Below are positions 1 through 5,703 of a stretch of DNA of 7,137 nucleotides, piece by piece. The notes under the pieces were generated by a model. The model made no database searches and had not been told where the DNA came from. It saw only the letters and a program-made list of their open reading frames with translations. How positions within the stretch are numbered: position 1 is the first letter of the stretch; every line of letters starts with the position of its first letter. The DNA is from Desulfarculus sp. (GTDB lineage Bacteria; Desulfobacterota; Desulfarculia; Desulfarculales; Desulfarculaceae), in assembly GCA_020216625.1 (NCBI GenBank), contig JAIUYB010000107.1, positions 1-7,137 of the forward strand, read 5' to 3'. Position numbers and translations under genes: made by a program.

Positions 1-870
1 AAGGTCATGATGGCCTTCGTGCGCCGCGAGCTGGACGTGCTGGTGTGCACCACCATCATCGAAAGCGGTCTGGACATCCCCAGCGCCAACACCATCATCA
101 TCAACGACGCCGACAAGCTGGGCCTCAGCCAGATCTACCAGCTCCGGGGCCGGGTGGGGCGCGGGGGCGAGAAGGCCTACGCCTACCTTTTCGTCAAGAG
201 CGAGACCAGCCTGAGCCGCGACGCGGCCAAGCGCCTGAAGGCCCTGATGGACTTCACCCAACTGGGCAGCGGCTTCGCCATAGCCATGCACGACCTCCAG
301 ATCCGGGGCGCGGGCAACCTGTTGGGCGAGGTGCAGTCCGGCCACGCGGCCGAGGTGGGCTACGAACTCTACCTGCACATGCTGGAGGAAGCGGTGGCCG
401 AGCTCAAGGGCGAGGCCCCGGAAGAAGGCCCGGAGCCAGAGCTGCACCTGGCGCTCCACGCCGGTCTGCCCGAGGACTACGTGCCCGACTCCCAGGTGCG
501 CCTGGGCCTCTACCGCCGCCTGGGCCAGGCCCGGGGCGCGGAGGAGCTGGAGGTGATCCGCCAGGAGCTGGACGACCGCTTCGGGCCGCCGCCCGAGGCC
601 GCCGCCAACCTCTTGCAGGCGGTGGAAATCAAGGCCCTGCTGCGGCGTATGTGGGCCACCCGCCTGGACCTTTCCCCCACCGCCCTCCAGGTGCACTTTG
701 GCCACGAGGCCCGGGTGGACCTGGACCGGCTCCTGGGCCTGGCCCGCAGCCAGCCCCGCCGGGTGCAGGTGCATCCCGACGGCAAGGTGAACCTGGTCCT
801 GCGCGCCGACAGTCCGGTGTGGACCCAGACGCGGGAATTCTTGCAATACATCGGCGGCCATGGTAACTAA
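1..870 (+). CDS. mfd: Transcription-repair coupling factor Mfd, C-terminal part (5' truncated by window)
   Basis: Mfd is the DNA translocase that removes RNA polymerase stalled at lesions and recruits UvrA. Only about the last 289 residues of a protein that is usually near 1150 are present; the frame is open at base 1, so the gene begins upstream. Visible in order (residues of this fragment): helicase motif V region around 13-27 (VLVCTTIIESGLDIP), motif VI QLRGRVGR at 47-54, and the TRG translocation motif at about 85-109, including DLQIRGAGNLLG. The regulatory TRCF/D7 domain follows at about 140-245, with PDSQVRLGLYRRL and the ELDDRFGPPP signature. The RecG helicase shares motifs V and VI, but the D7 domain excludes it. 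The stop lies 28 bases before the preferred start of the next gene, so the following parvulin genes may be read from the same transcript. Confidence 0.96.
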   Translation, partial: KVMMAFVRRELDVLVCTTIIESGLDIPSANTIIINDADKLGLSQIYQLRGRVGRGGEKAYAYLFVKSETSLSRDAAKRLKALMDFTQLGSGFAIAMHDLQIRGAGNLLGEVQSGHAAEVGYELYLHMLEEAVAELKGEAPEEGPEPELHLALHAGLPEDYVPDSQVRLGLYRRLGQARGAEELEVIRQELDDRFGPPPEAAANLLQAVEIKALLRRMWATRLDLSPTALQVHFGHEARVDLDRLLGLARSQPRRVQVHPDGKVNLVLRADSPVWTQTREFLQYIGGHGN

Positions 871-898
871 CTACTTTGTTATGCTGCAAGAATCGTCC

Positions 899-1855
899 AT
901 GATGCACCGCTTGCGCCCCCTGGCCCACGCTTTGGCCTGGGGGCTGGTGCTGCTGGCCATGGCCTGGGTGGCGGCCTGCTCCAAGCCCTCCGCCCCCAGC
1001 GAGGTGGCCAACGTGGACGGGCAAGCCATTCTTCTTGATGATTTCCTGGCCCAGACCGCCTTCATGGGCCTGGGCAAGGACCCCCAGGCCCTGTCGCCGG
1101 ACCTGCGCCAGGCGGTGCTGGAAACCCTGGCCCGCCGTCGCCTGGTGCTGATGCAGGCCCAGGCCAAGGGCATCCGCCTGGAGCGCGAGGAGCTGGACCG
1201 CGAGGAGGCCTCCCTGCGGCGGGGGCTGAGCGAGGAGGCTTTCGAGCTGACCCTGATCGCCCAGGGCATTGATTACGACGAGTGGCGTCAGGTGTTGTCC
1301 CAGGAAATCCTGACCCAAAAGACCCTGGACCTGCTCTTGGCCGGCCAGGTCCAGGTGACGCCCGACGAGATCCGCACCTATTATCAAGAGCACGCCCAGG
1401 AGTTCTCCCGTCCCGAGCAGGTGCTGGCCCAGCACGCCCTGGTGCCGGACAAGGAGACCGCCCGCAAGCTCCTGCAACGTCTCACCCAGGGCGAGGACAT
1501 GGCCGCCGCCGCCGCCGAGCTGGGCGTCACCCTGCCCGAGGAGGGCGAACCCACCTGGCTCTCGCGGGGGCACATGCCCGAGACGCTGGAGGAAAAGGTC
1601 TTCGCGTTGGAGCCGGGCAAGCTGGCCGGGCCCCTCTCCAGCCCCTACGGTCTGCACGTGGTGCGGGTCCTGGCCCGCCGGCCCGCCAGCAAGCTGGACC
1701 TGGCCCAGGCCGCCGACGAGATCCAACGCCGCCTGGCGGCCGAGAAAAAAGAACAAATGGCCGCGCTGTTCATAGACCAGATGCGCGCCAAGGCCAAGGT
1801 CACCTTCAACGCCGAGTTCGCCGCCAGCGGCAAGTTCGGCACCCCGGGGAGTTGA
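899..1855 (+). CDS. Parvulin-type peptidyl-prolyl isomerase lipoprotein (PpiC/SurA family)
   Basis: This is a 318-residue periplasmic folding factor that is probably lipid-anchored. Numbered from the ATG at 899, it has a short basic n-region (MMHRLRP), a hydrophobic stretch (about 9-23) and a lipobox V-A-A-C with the lipidated Cys at 27. A helical SurA-like N-terminal domain follows (about 35-160, starting ANVDGQAILLDDF), then one parvulin domain (about 173-259), then a charged helical tail. Both histidines typical of active parvulins are present: His179 in AQHAL and His253 in GLHVVRV. The glycine-rich middle strand appears as GEPTWLSRGHMPE. In-frame ATGs at 860, 881 and 902 are alternatives. 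None has a strong Shine-Dalgarno sequence; 899 is preferred because it gives a compact signal peptide, whereas 860 would add 13 residues including a Glu and overlap mfd. The next gene starts one base after the stop. It could act on outer-membrane or secreted proteins; the substrate cannot be read from sequence. Confidence 0.85.
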   Translation: MMHRLRPLAHALAWGLVLLAMAWVAACSKPSAPSEVANVDGQAILLDDFLAQTAFMGLGKDPQALSPDLRQAVLETLARRRLVLMQAQAKGIRLEREELDREEASLRRGLSEEAFELTLIAQGIDYDEWRQVLSQEILTQKTLDLLLAGQVQVTPDEIRTYYQEHAQEFSRPEQVLAQHALVPDKETARKLLQRLTQGEDMAAAAAELGVTLPEEGEPTWLSRGHMPETLEEKVFALEPGKLAGPLSSPYGLHVVRVLARRPASKLDLAQAADEIQRRLAAEKKEQMAALFIDQMRAKAKVTFNAEFAASGKFGTPGS

Positions 1856-1856
1856 G

Positions 1857-2843
1857 ATGCGCGTTCGCCCGCTTTTCCTGGCTTGGCTTTGCTGCCTGCC
1901 TTTCCTGGTCACGCCGGCCCAGGCGTCGGAGGTCAACCGCGTGGTGGCGGTGGTGGGCGATGAGGTCATCACCAGCCTGGACCTGGACAAGGTACTGCGC
2001 CAAATTCAGCAGCAGGTGGAGTCCGCCGCCGCGGCCCGGCCGGGCGAGGCCACGCCCAGCGAGGGCCAGATGCGGCGCATGGCCATGGACCGCCTGATCG
2101 AGGACAAGATTTTCGACCAGGAAGTCAAGCGGGCCAAGCTGGGGGTCAGCCAGGCCGAGCTGGACATGTACGTGGACCGGATAAAAAACGCCAACCAAAT
2201 GAGCAACGAGGAGTTCCTGGCCCAGCTCAGCCGCCGGGGGGTGACCCCGGAGGAGTACAAAGAGGATCTCAAGCGCGAGATTCTCAAACACAAGCTGGTG
2301 GAGCGCTTCGTCAAGAGCCGTGTGGTCATCAGCGACAAGGAGGTTGAGAGCTTCTACGCCCAGCAGACCGGCGGCGCTCCGGCCGAAGGCCAGGTGCGGC
2401 TGCGGGCGGTCTTCCTCAAGGTGGCCGACGGGGCGGACCAGGCCCAGGAGGACCAGGTGCGCGCCCAGGCCCAGAAACTGCGCGACAAGGTGGCCGGCGG
2501 GGCTGATATCGCCGAGGTGGCCAAGAATTATTCCCAGGGTCCGGGGGCTGACCAGGGCGGCGACCTGGGGCTGGTCTCGCCCAACGACCTGCTGCCCAGC
2601 ATGCGCCACGCCCTGGGCCAGCTCAAGCCGGGACAGATCAGCCCGGTCTTTCAGGTGCCCGGGGCCTTCGCCTTCATGCAATTGGTGGACGACAAGGCGG
2701 CCAAGGTGGTGGCCAGCGGCCTGACCCCCCAGTTAAAGGAGCAGATCCGCCAGCGACTGGAGCAAGAGACCCTGGACAAGCGTTTCCGGGAGTGGCTGCG
2801 CGAGTTGCGCGCCAAATCCTACGTCCGGGTCATCGAGCAATAG
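1857..2843 (+). CDS. SurA-like periplasmic chaperone with one parvulin domain
   Basis: This is a 328-residue exported protein. Residues 1-23 form a signal peptide (hydrophobic LFLAWLCCLPFLV, then A21-Q22-A23 before S24), so it is soluble in the periplasm. The mature N-terminus (VNRVVAVVGDEVITSLDLD, 26-44) is the classic opening of the SurA N-terminal chaperone domain, which runs to about 165. A single parvulin domain follows (about 180-275, with GGDLGLVSPNDLLPSM and LKPGQISPVF), then a C-terminal helix. E. coli SurA has about 430 residues and two parvulin domains, so this is a shorter version. The two parvulin histidines are absent: the first position reads RLRAVFLKV and the second GAFAFMQLV. 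Chaperone rather than isomerase activity is therefore likely (inference). A GGGGAG ribosome site at 1846-1851 fixes the start. The one-base gap to the upstream lipoprotein implies an operon and translational coupling. Confidence 0.85.
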   Translation: MRVRPLFLAWLCCLPFLVTPAQASEVNRVVAVVGDEVITSLDLDKVLRQIQQQVESAAAARPGEATPSEGQMRRMAMDRLIEDKIFDQEVKRAKLGVSQAELDMYVDRIKNANQMSNEEFLAQLSRRGVTPEEYKEDLKREILKHKLVERFVKSRVVISDKEVESFYAQQTGGAPAEGQVRLRAVFLKVADGADQAQEDQVRAQAQKLRDKVAGGADIAEVAKNYSQGPGADQGGDLGLVSPNDLLPSMRHALGQLKPGQISPVFQVPGAFAFMQLVDDKAAKVVASGLTPQLKEQIRQRLEQETLDKRFREWLRELRAKSYVRVIEQ

Positions 2844-2860
2844 CGCATTTGCCTAAACCA

Positions 2861-2894
2861 CGGCGGCGGCCGCCCTCTGGCGTGGCCGCCGCCG
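2861..2894 (+). terminator. GC hairpin after the surA-like gene (possible terminator without U-tract)
   Basis: A perfect 11-bp inverted repeat (CGGCGGCGGCC at 2861-2871, GGCCGCCGCCG at 2884-2894) encloses a 12-base loop, 17 bases after the stop codon. Position and strength fit an end-of-operon structure. No run of T's follows, so it is not a canonical intrinsic terminator; it may be a 3'-end stabiliser or help a Rho-dependent end. The CGG repeats in this GC-rich genome could also arise by chance. Confidence 0.4.
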
Positions 2895-2924
2895 CGCCTC
2901 GACCGCCCGTTCCCAACCGCCGAC

Positions 2925-2954
2925 TTGACAGAAGCCACCAGCGCTTGGTATTTA
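2925..2954 (+). promoter_or_regulatory. Sigma70-type promoter for the pyrBC operon
   Basis: A perfect -35 box TTGACA lies at 2925-2930. An AT-rich -10 candidate TATTTA lies at 2949-2954 after an 18-base spacer. It sits in the only AT-rich patch of an otherwise GC-rich intergenic region and precedes the leader ORF by about 45 bases. The predicted transcription start is near 2961. The -10 match is weak (the first three bases agree with TATAAT), and the exact hexamer could be shifted by a few bases. Confidence 0.6.
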
Positions 2955-2959
2955 TTTTA

Positions 2960-2977
2960 GGTTAGTAACCCGCTAAC
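2960..2977 (+). promoter_or_regulatory. Palindrome at the predicted transcription start (possible operator or 5' hairpin)
   Basis: GGTTA-G-TAACC (2960-2970) is a perfect dyad with a one-base centre. The same GTTAG arm also has a second inverted copy, CTAAC, at 2973-2977. The element covers the predicted +1 of the pyr promoter. That would suit a repressor site on DNA or a small hairpin at the RNA 5' end. No known regulator motif is recognised. Confidence 0.3.
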
Positions 2978-2984
2978 GGCCCGC

Positions 2985-2989
2985 GAGGA
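2985..2989 (+). promoter_or_regulatory. Ribosome binding site of the pyr leader ORF
   Basis: GAGGA lies 8 bases before the ATG at 2998, a good Shine-Dalgarno match at ideal spacing. It is the main reason to regard the leader ORF as translated. Confidence 0.6.
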
Positions 2990-2997
2990 CACCCGAC

Positions 2998-3117
2998 ATG
3001 CTCCCCTCCCCCCCCGGCCGACAGCCCGGCGGCCTTCCCCGCCAGGCCCCATGCCTCCGAGCCACTCCCGGCTGTCGGAGGTTTTTTTGGGCCCTGGGCC
3101 AGGAGGTCAACCCATGA
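2998..3117 (+). CDS. pyr operon leader peptide (39 aa), putative attenuation peptide
   Basis: This short ORF is preceded by a GAGGA ribosome site and starts about 37 bases after the predicted transcript start. It encodes 39 residues beginning [10 protein letters not shown] and ending LGQEVNP. It spans the pyrimidine tract, both competing hairpin arms and the whole terminator; its two Phe codons (29-30) are the terminator's T-tract. Its TGA (3115-3117) overlaps the pyrB ATG (3114-3116) as ATGA. In E. coli the pyrBI operon is controlled by a 44-residue leader: when UTP is low, RNA polymerase pauses, the leader ribosome catches up and prevents terminator folding. The same geometry is seen here, although the peptide sequence is not recognisably related. 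The Pro-Pro-Gly at residues 5-7 is a known type of ribosome-pausing motif. The peptide probably has no function after synthesis. Its translation is inferred, not proven. Confidence 0.55.
   Translation: MLPSPPGRQPGGLPRQAPCLRATPGCRRFFWALGQEVNP
3001..3015 (+). promoter_or_regulatory. Pyrimidine-only tract (C-rich) in the pyr leader
   Basis: CTCCCCTCCCCCCCC holds fifteen consecutive pyrimidines, thirteen of them C, ending in a run of eight C's. It begins immediately after the leader ATG and just upstream of the antiterminator arm. By analogy with the U-rich pause sites of enterobacterial pyrBI leaders, it could slow RNA polymerase when pyrimidine nucleotides, here chiefly CTP, are scarce. This role is inferred from position and composition. 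Confidence 0.35.
3018..3078 (+). promoter_or_regulatory. Putative antiterminator pairing in the pyrB leader
   Basis: CCGACAGCC at 3018-3026 is exactly complementary to GGCTGTCGG at 3070-3078 (9 bp). The second segment is the 3' arm of the intrinsic terminator, so the two folds exclude each other. A small hairpin inside the loop (GGCGG 3028-3032 with CCGCC 3039-3043) would bring the arms closer. Alternatively, GGCCG (3016-3020) with CGGCC (3030-3034) would hide the upstream arm and favour termination. No PyrR-binding consensus loop is recognised. Relative stabilities were not calculated. Confidence 0.45.
3054..3088 (+). terminator. Intrinsic terminator (attenuator) in front of pyrB
   Basis: The stem CCTCCGA (3054-3060) / TCGGAGG (3075-3081) is extended by GCC/GGC across a two-base bulge (TG, 3073-3074). 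The loop is ACTCCC, and seven T's follow directly (3082-3088). This is a textbook intrinsic terminator. It lies downstream of the promoter and 25 bases before the pyrB start, so it must act as a conditional attenuator rather than as the end of an operon. Confidence 0.75.
3101..3106 (+). promoter_or_regulatory. Ribosome binding site that sets the pyrB start
   Basis: AGGAGG lies 7 bases upstream of the ATG at 3114. It rules in favour of this start over the in-frame ATG at 3051, which lies within the leader and has no ribosome site. Confidence 0.85.
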
Positions 3118-4037
3118 GCCTAGGCCGCCATCTGCTGGGCCTGGAAGGCGTCGCGGCCGAGGACATCAACCTGATCCTGGACACCGCCTCCTCGCTCAAG
3201 GAGATCAACTCCCGGCCCATCAAGAAGGTGCCCACCCTGCGGGGCAAGACCGTGGTCCACTTTTTCGTGGAGCCATCCACCCGCACCCGCACCTCCTTCG
3301 AGCTGGCCTCCAAGCGTCTGAGCGCCGACACCGTCAGCCTCTCGGCCTCCACCAGCTCCCTGACCAAGGGCGAGACCCTGATCGACACCGCCAAGAACCT
3401 GGAGGCCATGGGCCCGGACCTGATCGTCATCCGCCACAGCATGTCCGGCGCGCCCCACCTCTTGGCCCAACACATCGAGCCCAGCATCATCAACGCCGGC
3501 GACGGCACCCACGAGCATCCCACCCAGGCCCTGCTGGACATGCTGACCATGCGCGAGCGTTTCGGCCGGCTGGAGGGGCTCAACGTCTCGATCATCGGCG
3601 ACATCGCCCACTCCCGGGTGGCCCGCTCCAACCTCATCGGACTTAACGCCATGGGGGCCAAGGTGCGGGTCTGCGGCCCGCGCACCCTGCTGCCGCCCTT
3701 CGCCGCCAGTCTGGGGGCCGAGGTCTGCGACACCCTGGAACAGGCCATCGACGGCGCCGACGTGATCATGATGCTCCGGGTGCAGAAGGAGCGCCTGGAC
3801 GACGTGCTTTTCCCCTCGCTGCGCGAATACGCCCAGCGCTTCGGCCTGGGGCCGCGCCACATGCGCAAAGCCAAGCCCGGGGCCATCGTCATGCACCCAG
3901 GCCCCATCAACCGCGGGGTGGAGATGAATCCCGAGGTGGCCGACGGCCCCTGGTCGGTGATCCTGGATCAGGTGGCCAATGGGGTCGCGGTGCGCATGGC
4001 CCTGCTCTACCTGCTGATCGGAGCCGAGGCCAAATGA
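3114..4037 (+). CDS. pyrB: Aspartate carbamoyltransferase catalytic subunit
   Basis: This enzyme condenses carbamoyl phosphate and L-aspartate to N-carbamoyl-L-aspartate, the committed step of pyrimidine synthesis, in the cytoplasm. At 307 residues it matches the family length. Key sites are intact: the carbamoyl-phosphate loop STRTR at 55-59 (in [14 protein letters not shown]), the 80s-loop Lys85 (SSLTKGE), HPTQ at 135-138, HSRVARS at 166-172, MLRVQKER at 220-227 in the aspartate-binding region, and HPGPINRG at 261-268. Aspartate carbamoyltransferases differ from ornithine carbamoyltransferases in this last region, and the pyrC neighbour confirms the assignment. No pyrI regulatory-subunit gene lies next to it. 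The start follows AGGAGG and overlaps the leader stop, so translation may be coupled to the leader peptide. Expression is probably attenuated by the terminator just upstream. The ATGA overlap with pyrC indicates a common transcript. Confidence 0.98.
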   Translation: MSLGRHLLGLEGVAAEDINLILDTASSLKEINSRPIKKVPTLRGKTVVHFFVEPSTRTRTSFELASKRLSADTVSLSASTSSLTKGETLIDTAKNLEAMGPDLIVIRHSMSGAPHLLAQHIEPSIINAGDGTHEHPTQALLDMLTMRERFGRLEGLNVSIIGDIAHSRVARSNLIGLNAMGAKVRVCGPRTLLPPFAASLGAEVCDTLEQAIDGADVIMMLRVQKERLDDVLFPSLREYAQRFGLGPRHMRKAKPGAIVMHPGPINRGVEMNPEVADGPWSVILDQVANGVAVRMALLYLLIGAEAK

Positions 4038-5335
4038 GCGAACATGACCAGACCCCGCCCCTGCTCCTGAAGGGCGGCCGGGTTCTATGTCCGGCCACCG
4101 GCCGGGATGAAACCGCGGACCTGCTCCTGGCCGAGGGACGGGTGGCGGCCATCGGCCCGAACCTGGCCGACCCCGCCGCCCAGGTCGTCGTCTGCTCCGG
4201 CAAGCTGGTCACCCCCGGTCTGATCGACCTGCATGTGCACCTGCGGGAGCCGGGTCAGGAATACAAGGAAGACATCGCCAGCGGCACGGCGGCGGCGGCG
4301 GCCGGCGGATTCAGCGCGGTCTGCGCCATGCCCAACACCAGCCCGGTCAACGACTCCCGCGCGGTGACCGAATACATCCTGGGCCGCGCGCGGGAGGTCG
4401 GCTCCTGCCGGGTCCATCCGGTGGGAGCCATCAGTCAGGGCCTCAAGGGCGAGCTTCTGACCGAGATGGCCGAGCTCAAGGACGCCGGCTGCGTGGCGGT
4501 CAGCGACGACGGCCGGCCGGTGCCCGACAGCCGTCTGTTGCGCCGGGCCATGGAATACGCCGCCGGGTTTGCTCTGCCGGTGATCTGCCACAGCGAGGAC
4601 CTGCGCCTATCGGCCGGCGGGGTGATGCACGAGGGTCCCACCGCCACCCGGCTGGGCCTCAAGGGCATCCCGGCCCAGGCCGAGGTGATCGCGGTGGAGC
4701 GTGACCTGAACTTGGCCGGGCTGACCGGGGCCCGGGTGCACATCGCCCATGTCTCCTGCGCTGGCTCGGTGGAGGCGGTGCGCCGGGCCAAGGAGCGCGG
4801 CTGGCTGGTCTCCTGCGAGACCGCGCCGCACTACTTCAGTCTCGTGGACGCCGATGTCGGCAATTACGACACCCACCGCAAGATGAACCCGCCCCTGCGC
4901 TCGCCCGACGACCGCCAGGCCATCCTGGCCGGCCTGGCCGAAGGCGTCATCGACGCGGTGGCCACCGACCACGCCCCCCACTCCAGCCTGGAAAAGCTGG
5001 TGGAGTTCGACATCGCCGCCTTTGGCGTCACCGGCTTGGAGACCTCCCTGGCCCTGGTCCTGGGCCTGGCGCGCCAGGGGATCCTGGACCTGGGCCAGGC
5101 CATCGCCCGCCTGACCAGCGGCCCGGCCGCCTGCCTGGGCCTGCCCGGCGGGCGCTTGCTGGTTGGCGGGCCAGCGGACGTGACGGTCATCGACCCCAAC
5201 CTGGCCTGGAGCGTGGACCCGGAGCGGATGCGATCAAAAAGCCAGAACACGCCCTTCGCCGGCTGGGAGCTGATCGGCCGGGCCATCCTCACCATCTGCG
5301 GCGGCCGTATCACCCACCGCCTGACGGAGGCTTGA
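4034..5335 (+). CDS. pyrC: Dihydroorotase, class I, with intact active site
   Basis: Catalyses reversible cyclisation of N-carbamoyl-aspartate to dihydroorotate, the step after PyrB. It is 433 residues long, as usual for class I bacterial enzymes (amidohydrolase superfamily). Metal and substrate residues are all visible: HVH at 67-69 followed by [14 protein letters not shown] at 99-107, SDDG at 157-160 (metal-bridging Asp of class I enzymes), His186 in VICHSED, His239 in HIAHVS, MNPPLR at 284-289, and TDHAPH at 311-316 with the catalytic Asp312. The TPFAGWE near the C-terminus is also typical. Some pyrB-linked pyrC copies are inactive scaffolds (pyrC'); this one keeps its ligands and should be active. 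Its ATG overlaps the pyrB stop by four bases. Class I dihydroorotases often associate with the carbamoyltransferase, so a PyrB-PyrC complex is plausible. Confidence 0.97.
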   Translation: MSEHDQTPPLLLKGGRVLCPATGRDETADLLLAEGRVAAIGPNLADPAAQVVVCSGKLVTPGLIDLHVHLREPGQEYKEDIASGTAAAAAGGFSAVCAMPNTSPVNDSRAVTEYILGRAREVGSCRVHPVGAISQGLKGELLTEMAELKDAGCVAVSDDGRPVPDSRLLRRAMEYAAGFALPVICHSEDLRLSAGGVMHEGPTATRLGLKGIPAQAEVIAVERDLNLAGLTGARVHIAHVSCAGSVEAVRRAKERGWLVSCETAPHYFSLVDADVGNYDTHRKMNPPLRSPDDRQAILAGLAEGVIDAVATDHAPHSSLEKLVEFDIAAFGVTGLETSLALVLGLARQGILDLGQAIARLTSGPAACLGLPGGRLLVGGPADVTVIDPNLAWSVDPERMRSKSQNTPFAGWELIGRAILTICGGRITHRLTEA

Positions 5336-5339
5336 TCCC

Positions 5340-5699
5340 ATGCGACGCGGCGGCGGTTTCATGACCATGGAGGCCCTGGCCCTGATCAGCGCCCTGTGCA
5401 TCGCGGGCATCCTGGTCTACGCCCACCATGCCCGCCAGACCCAGGCCCTGGACCTCCAGGCCCTGCGCCTGGCCCGCGAGACCCGCCCGCTGGTGGAGGC
5501 CTTCTTCGCCGCCAATCCCAATGGTCACCTGACGCCAAACGCCCTCGCCGACCAGGGGCTAAGCCTCCCGTCCGAGCTGAAACTCGCGGTGCCGGAGCTC
5601 AAGGACCTGCGTGATGACTGGCAGGTGGAGATCTGGCACCCCCAGGGGGCCAAGGTCTTCGTGCTCACCCCCGCCGGCCTGACCGAGCGGCCCCGCTAG
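5340..5699 (+). CDS. Small pseudopilin-like membrane protein
   Basis: No named family is recognised, but the N-terminus has the type IV prepilin layout. A short basic leader MRRGGG is followed by F-M-T-M-E, so cleavage would fall between Gly6 and Phe7, with Glu at mature position +5. An uninterrupted hydrophobic helix follows at about 12-28 (ALALISALCIAGILVYA), then an amphipathic charged helix (about 30-56) and a small soluble C-terminal part ending FVLTPAGL. At 119 residues it is the size of minor pilins or pseudopilins. The ATG follows GGAGG (5326-5330) at 9 bases and starts 4 bases after the pyrC stop, so it is probably co-transcribed with pyrBC. No secretion or pilus assembly gene is nearby. 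It could instead be an ordinary single-pass membrane protein whose resemblance is accidental. Confidence 0.65.
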   Translation: MRRGGGFMTMEALALISALCIAGILVYAHHARQTQALDLQALRLARETRPLVEAFFAANPNGHLTPNALADQGLSLPSELKLAVPELKDLRDDWQVEIWHPQGAKVFVLTPAGLTERPR

Positions 5700-5703
5700 C
5701 GTC

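Noticed and set aside
841..885. TTGCAA and TATGCT as a promoter between mfd and the lipoprotein gene
   Set aside because: The boxes are too far apart for a normal spacer, and at proper spacing the -10 match is poor.
629..1990. Long antisense open frame (about 450 codons) across the parvulin genes
   Set aside because: Its product is low-complexity, rich in Gly, Gln and Leu, as expected from the complement of GC-rich coding sequence. It spans two well-supported + strand genes and shows no domain.
2961..3053. PyrR-binding RNA loop of the Bacillus type
   Set aside because: I searched the leader for the conserved loop (UCCNGNGAGG-like) and found no match. The control element here looks ribosome- or structure-based instead.
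3051..3113. In-frame ATG at 3051 as the pyrB start (21 extra residues)
   Set aside because: The extension would be encoded by the terminator hairpin and T-tract, has no ribosome site and no counterpart in the family. The ATG at 3114 has AGGAGG at 7 bases and gives the normal length.
3120..3896. Antisense open frame covering most of pyrB
   Set aside because: It is a shadow of a strongly conserved gene with no recognisable motifs.
4034..5335. PyrC as an inactive scaffold copy (pyrC')
   Set aside because: All metal-binding and catalytic residues of class I dihydroorotase are visible, including both HxH histidines, the bridging Asp and TDHAPH.
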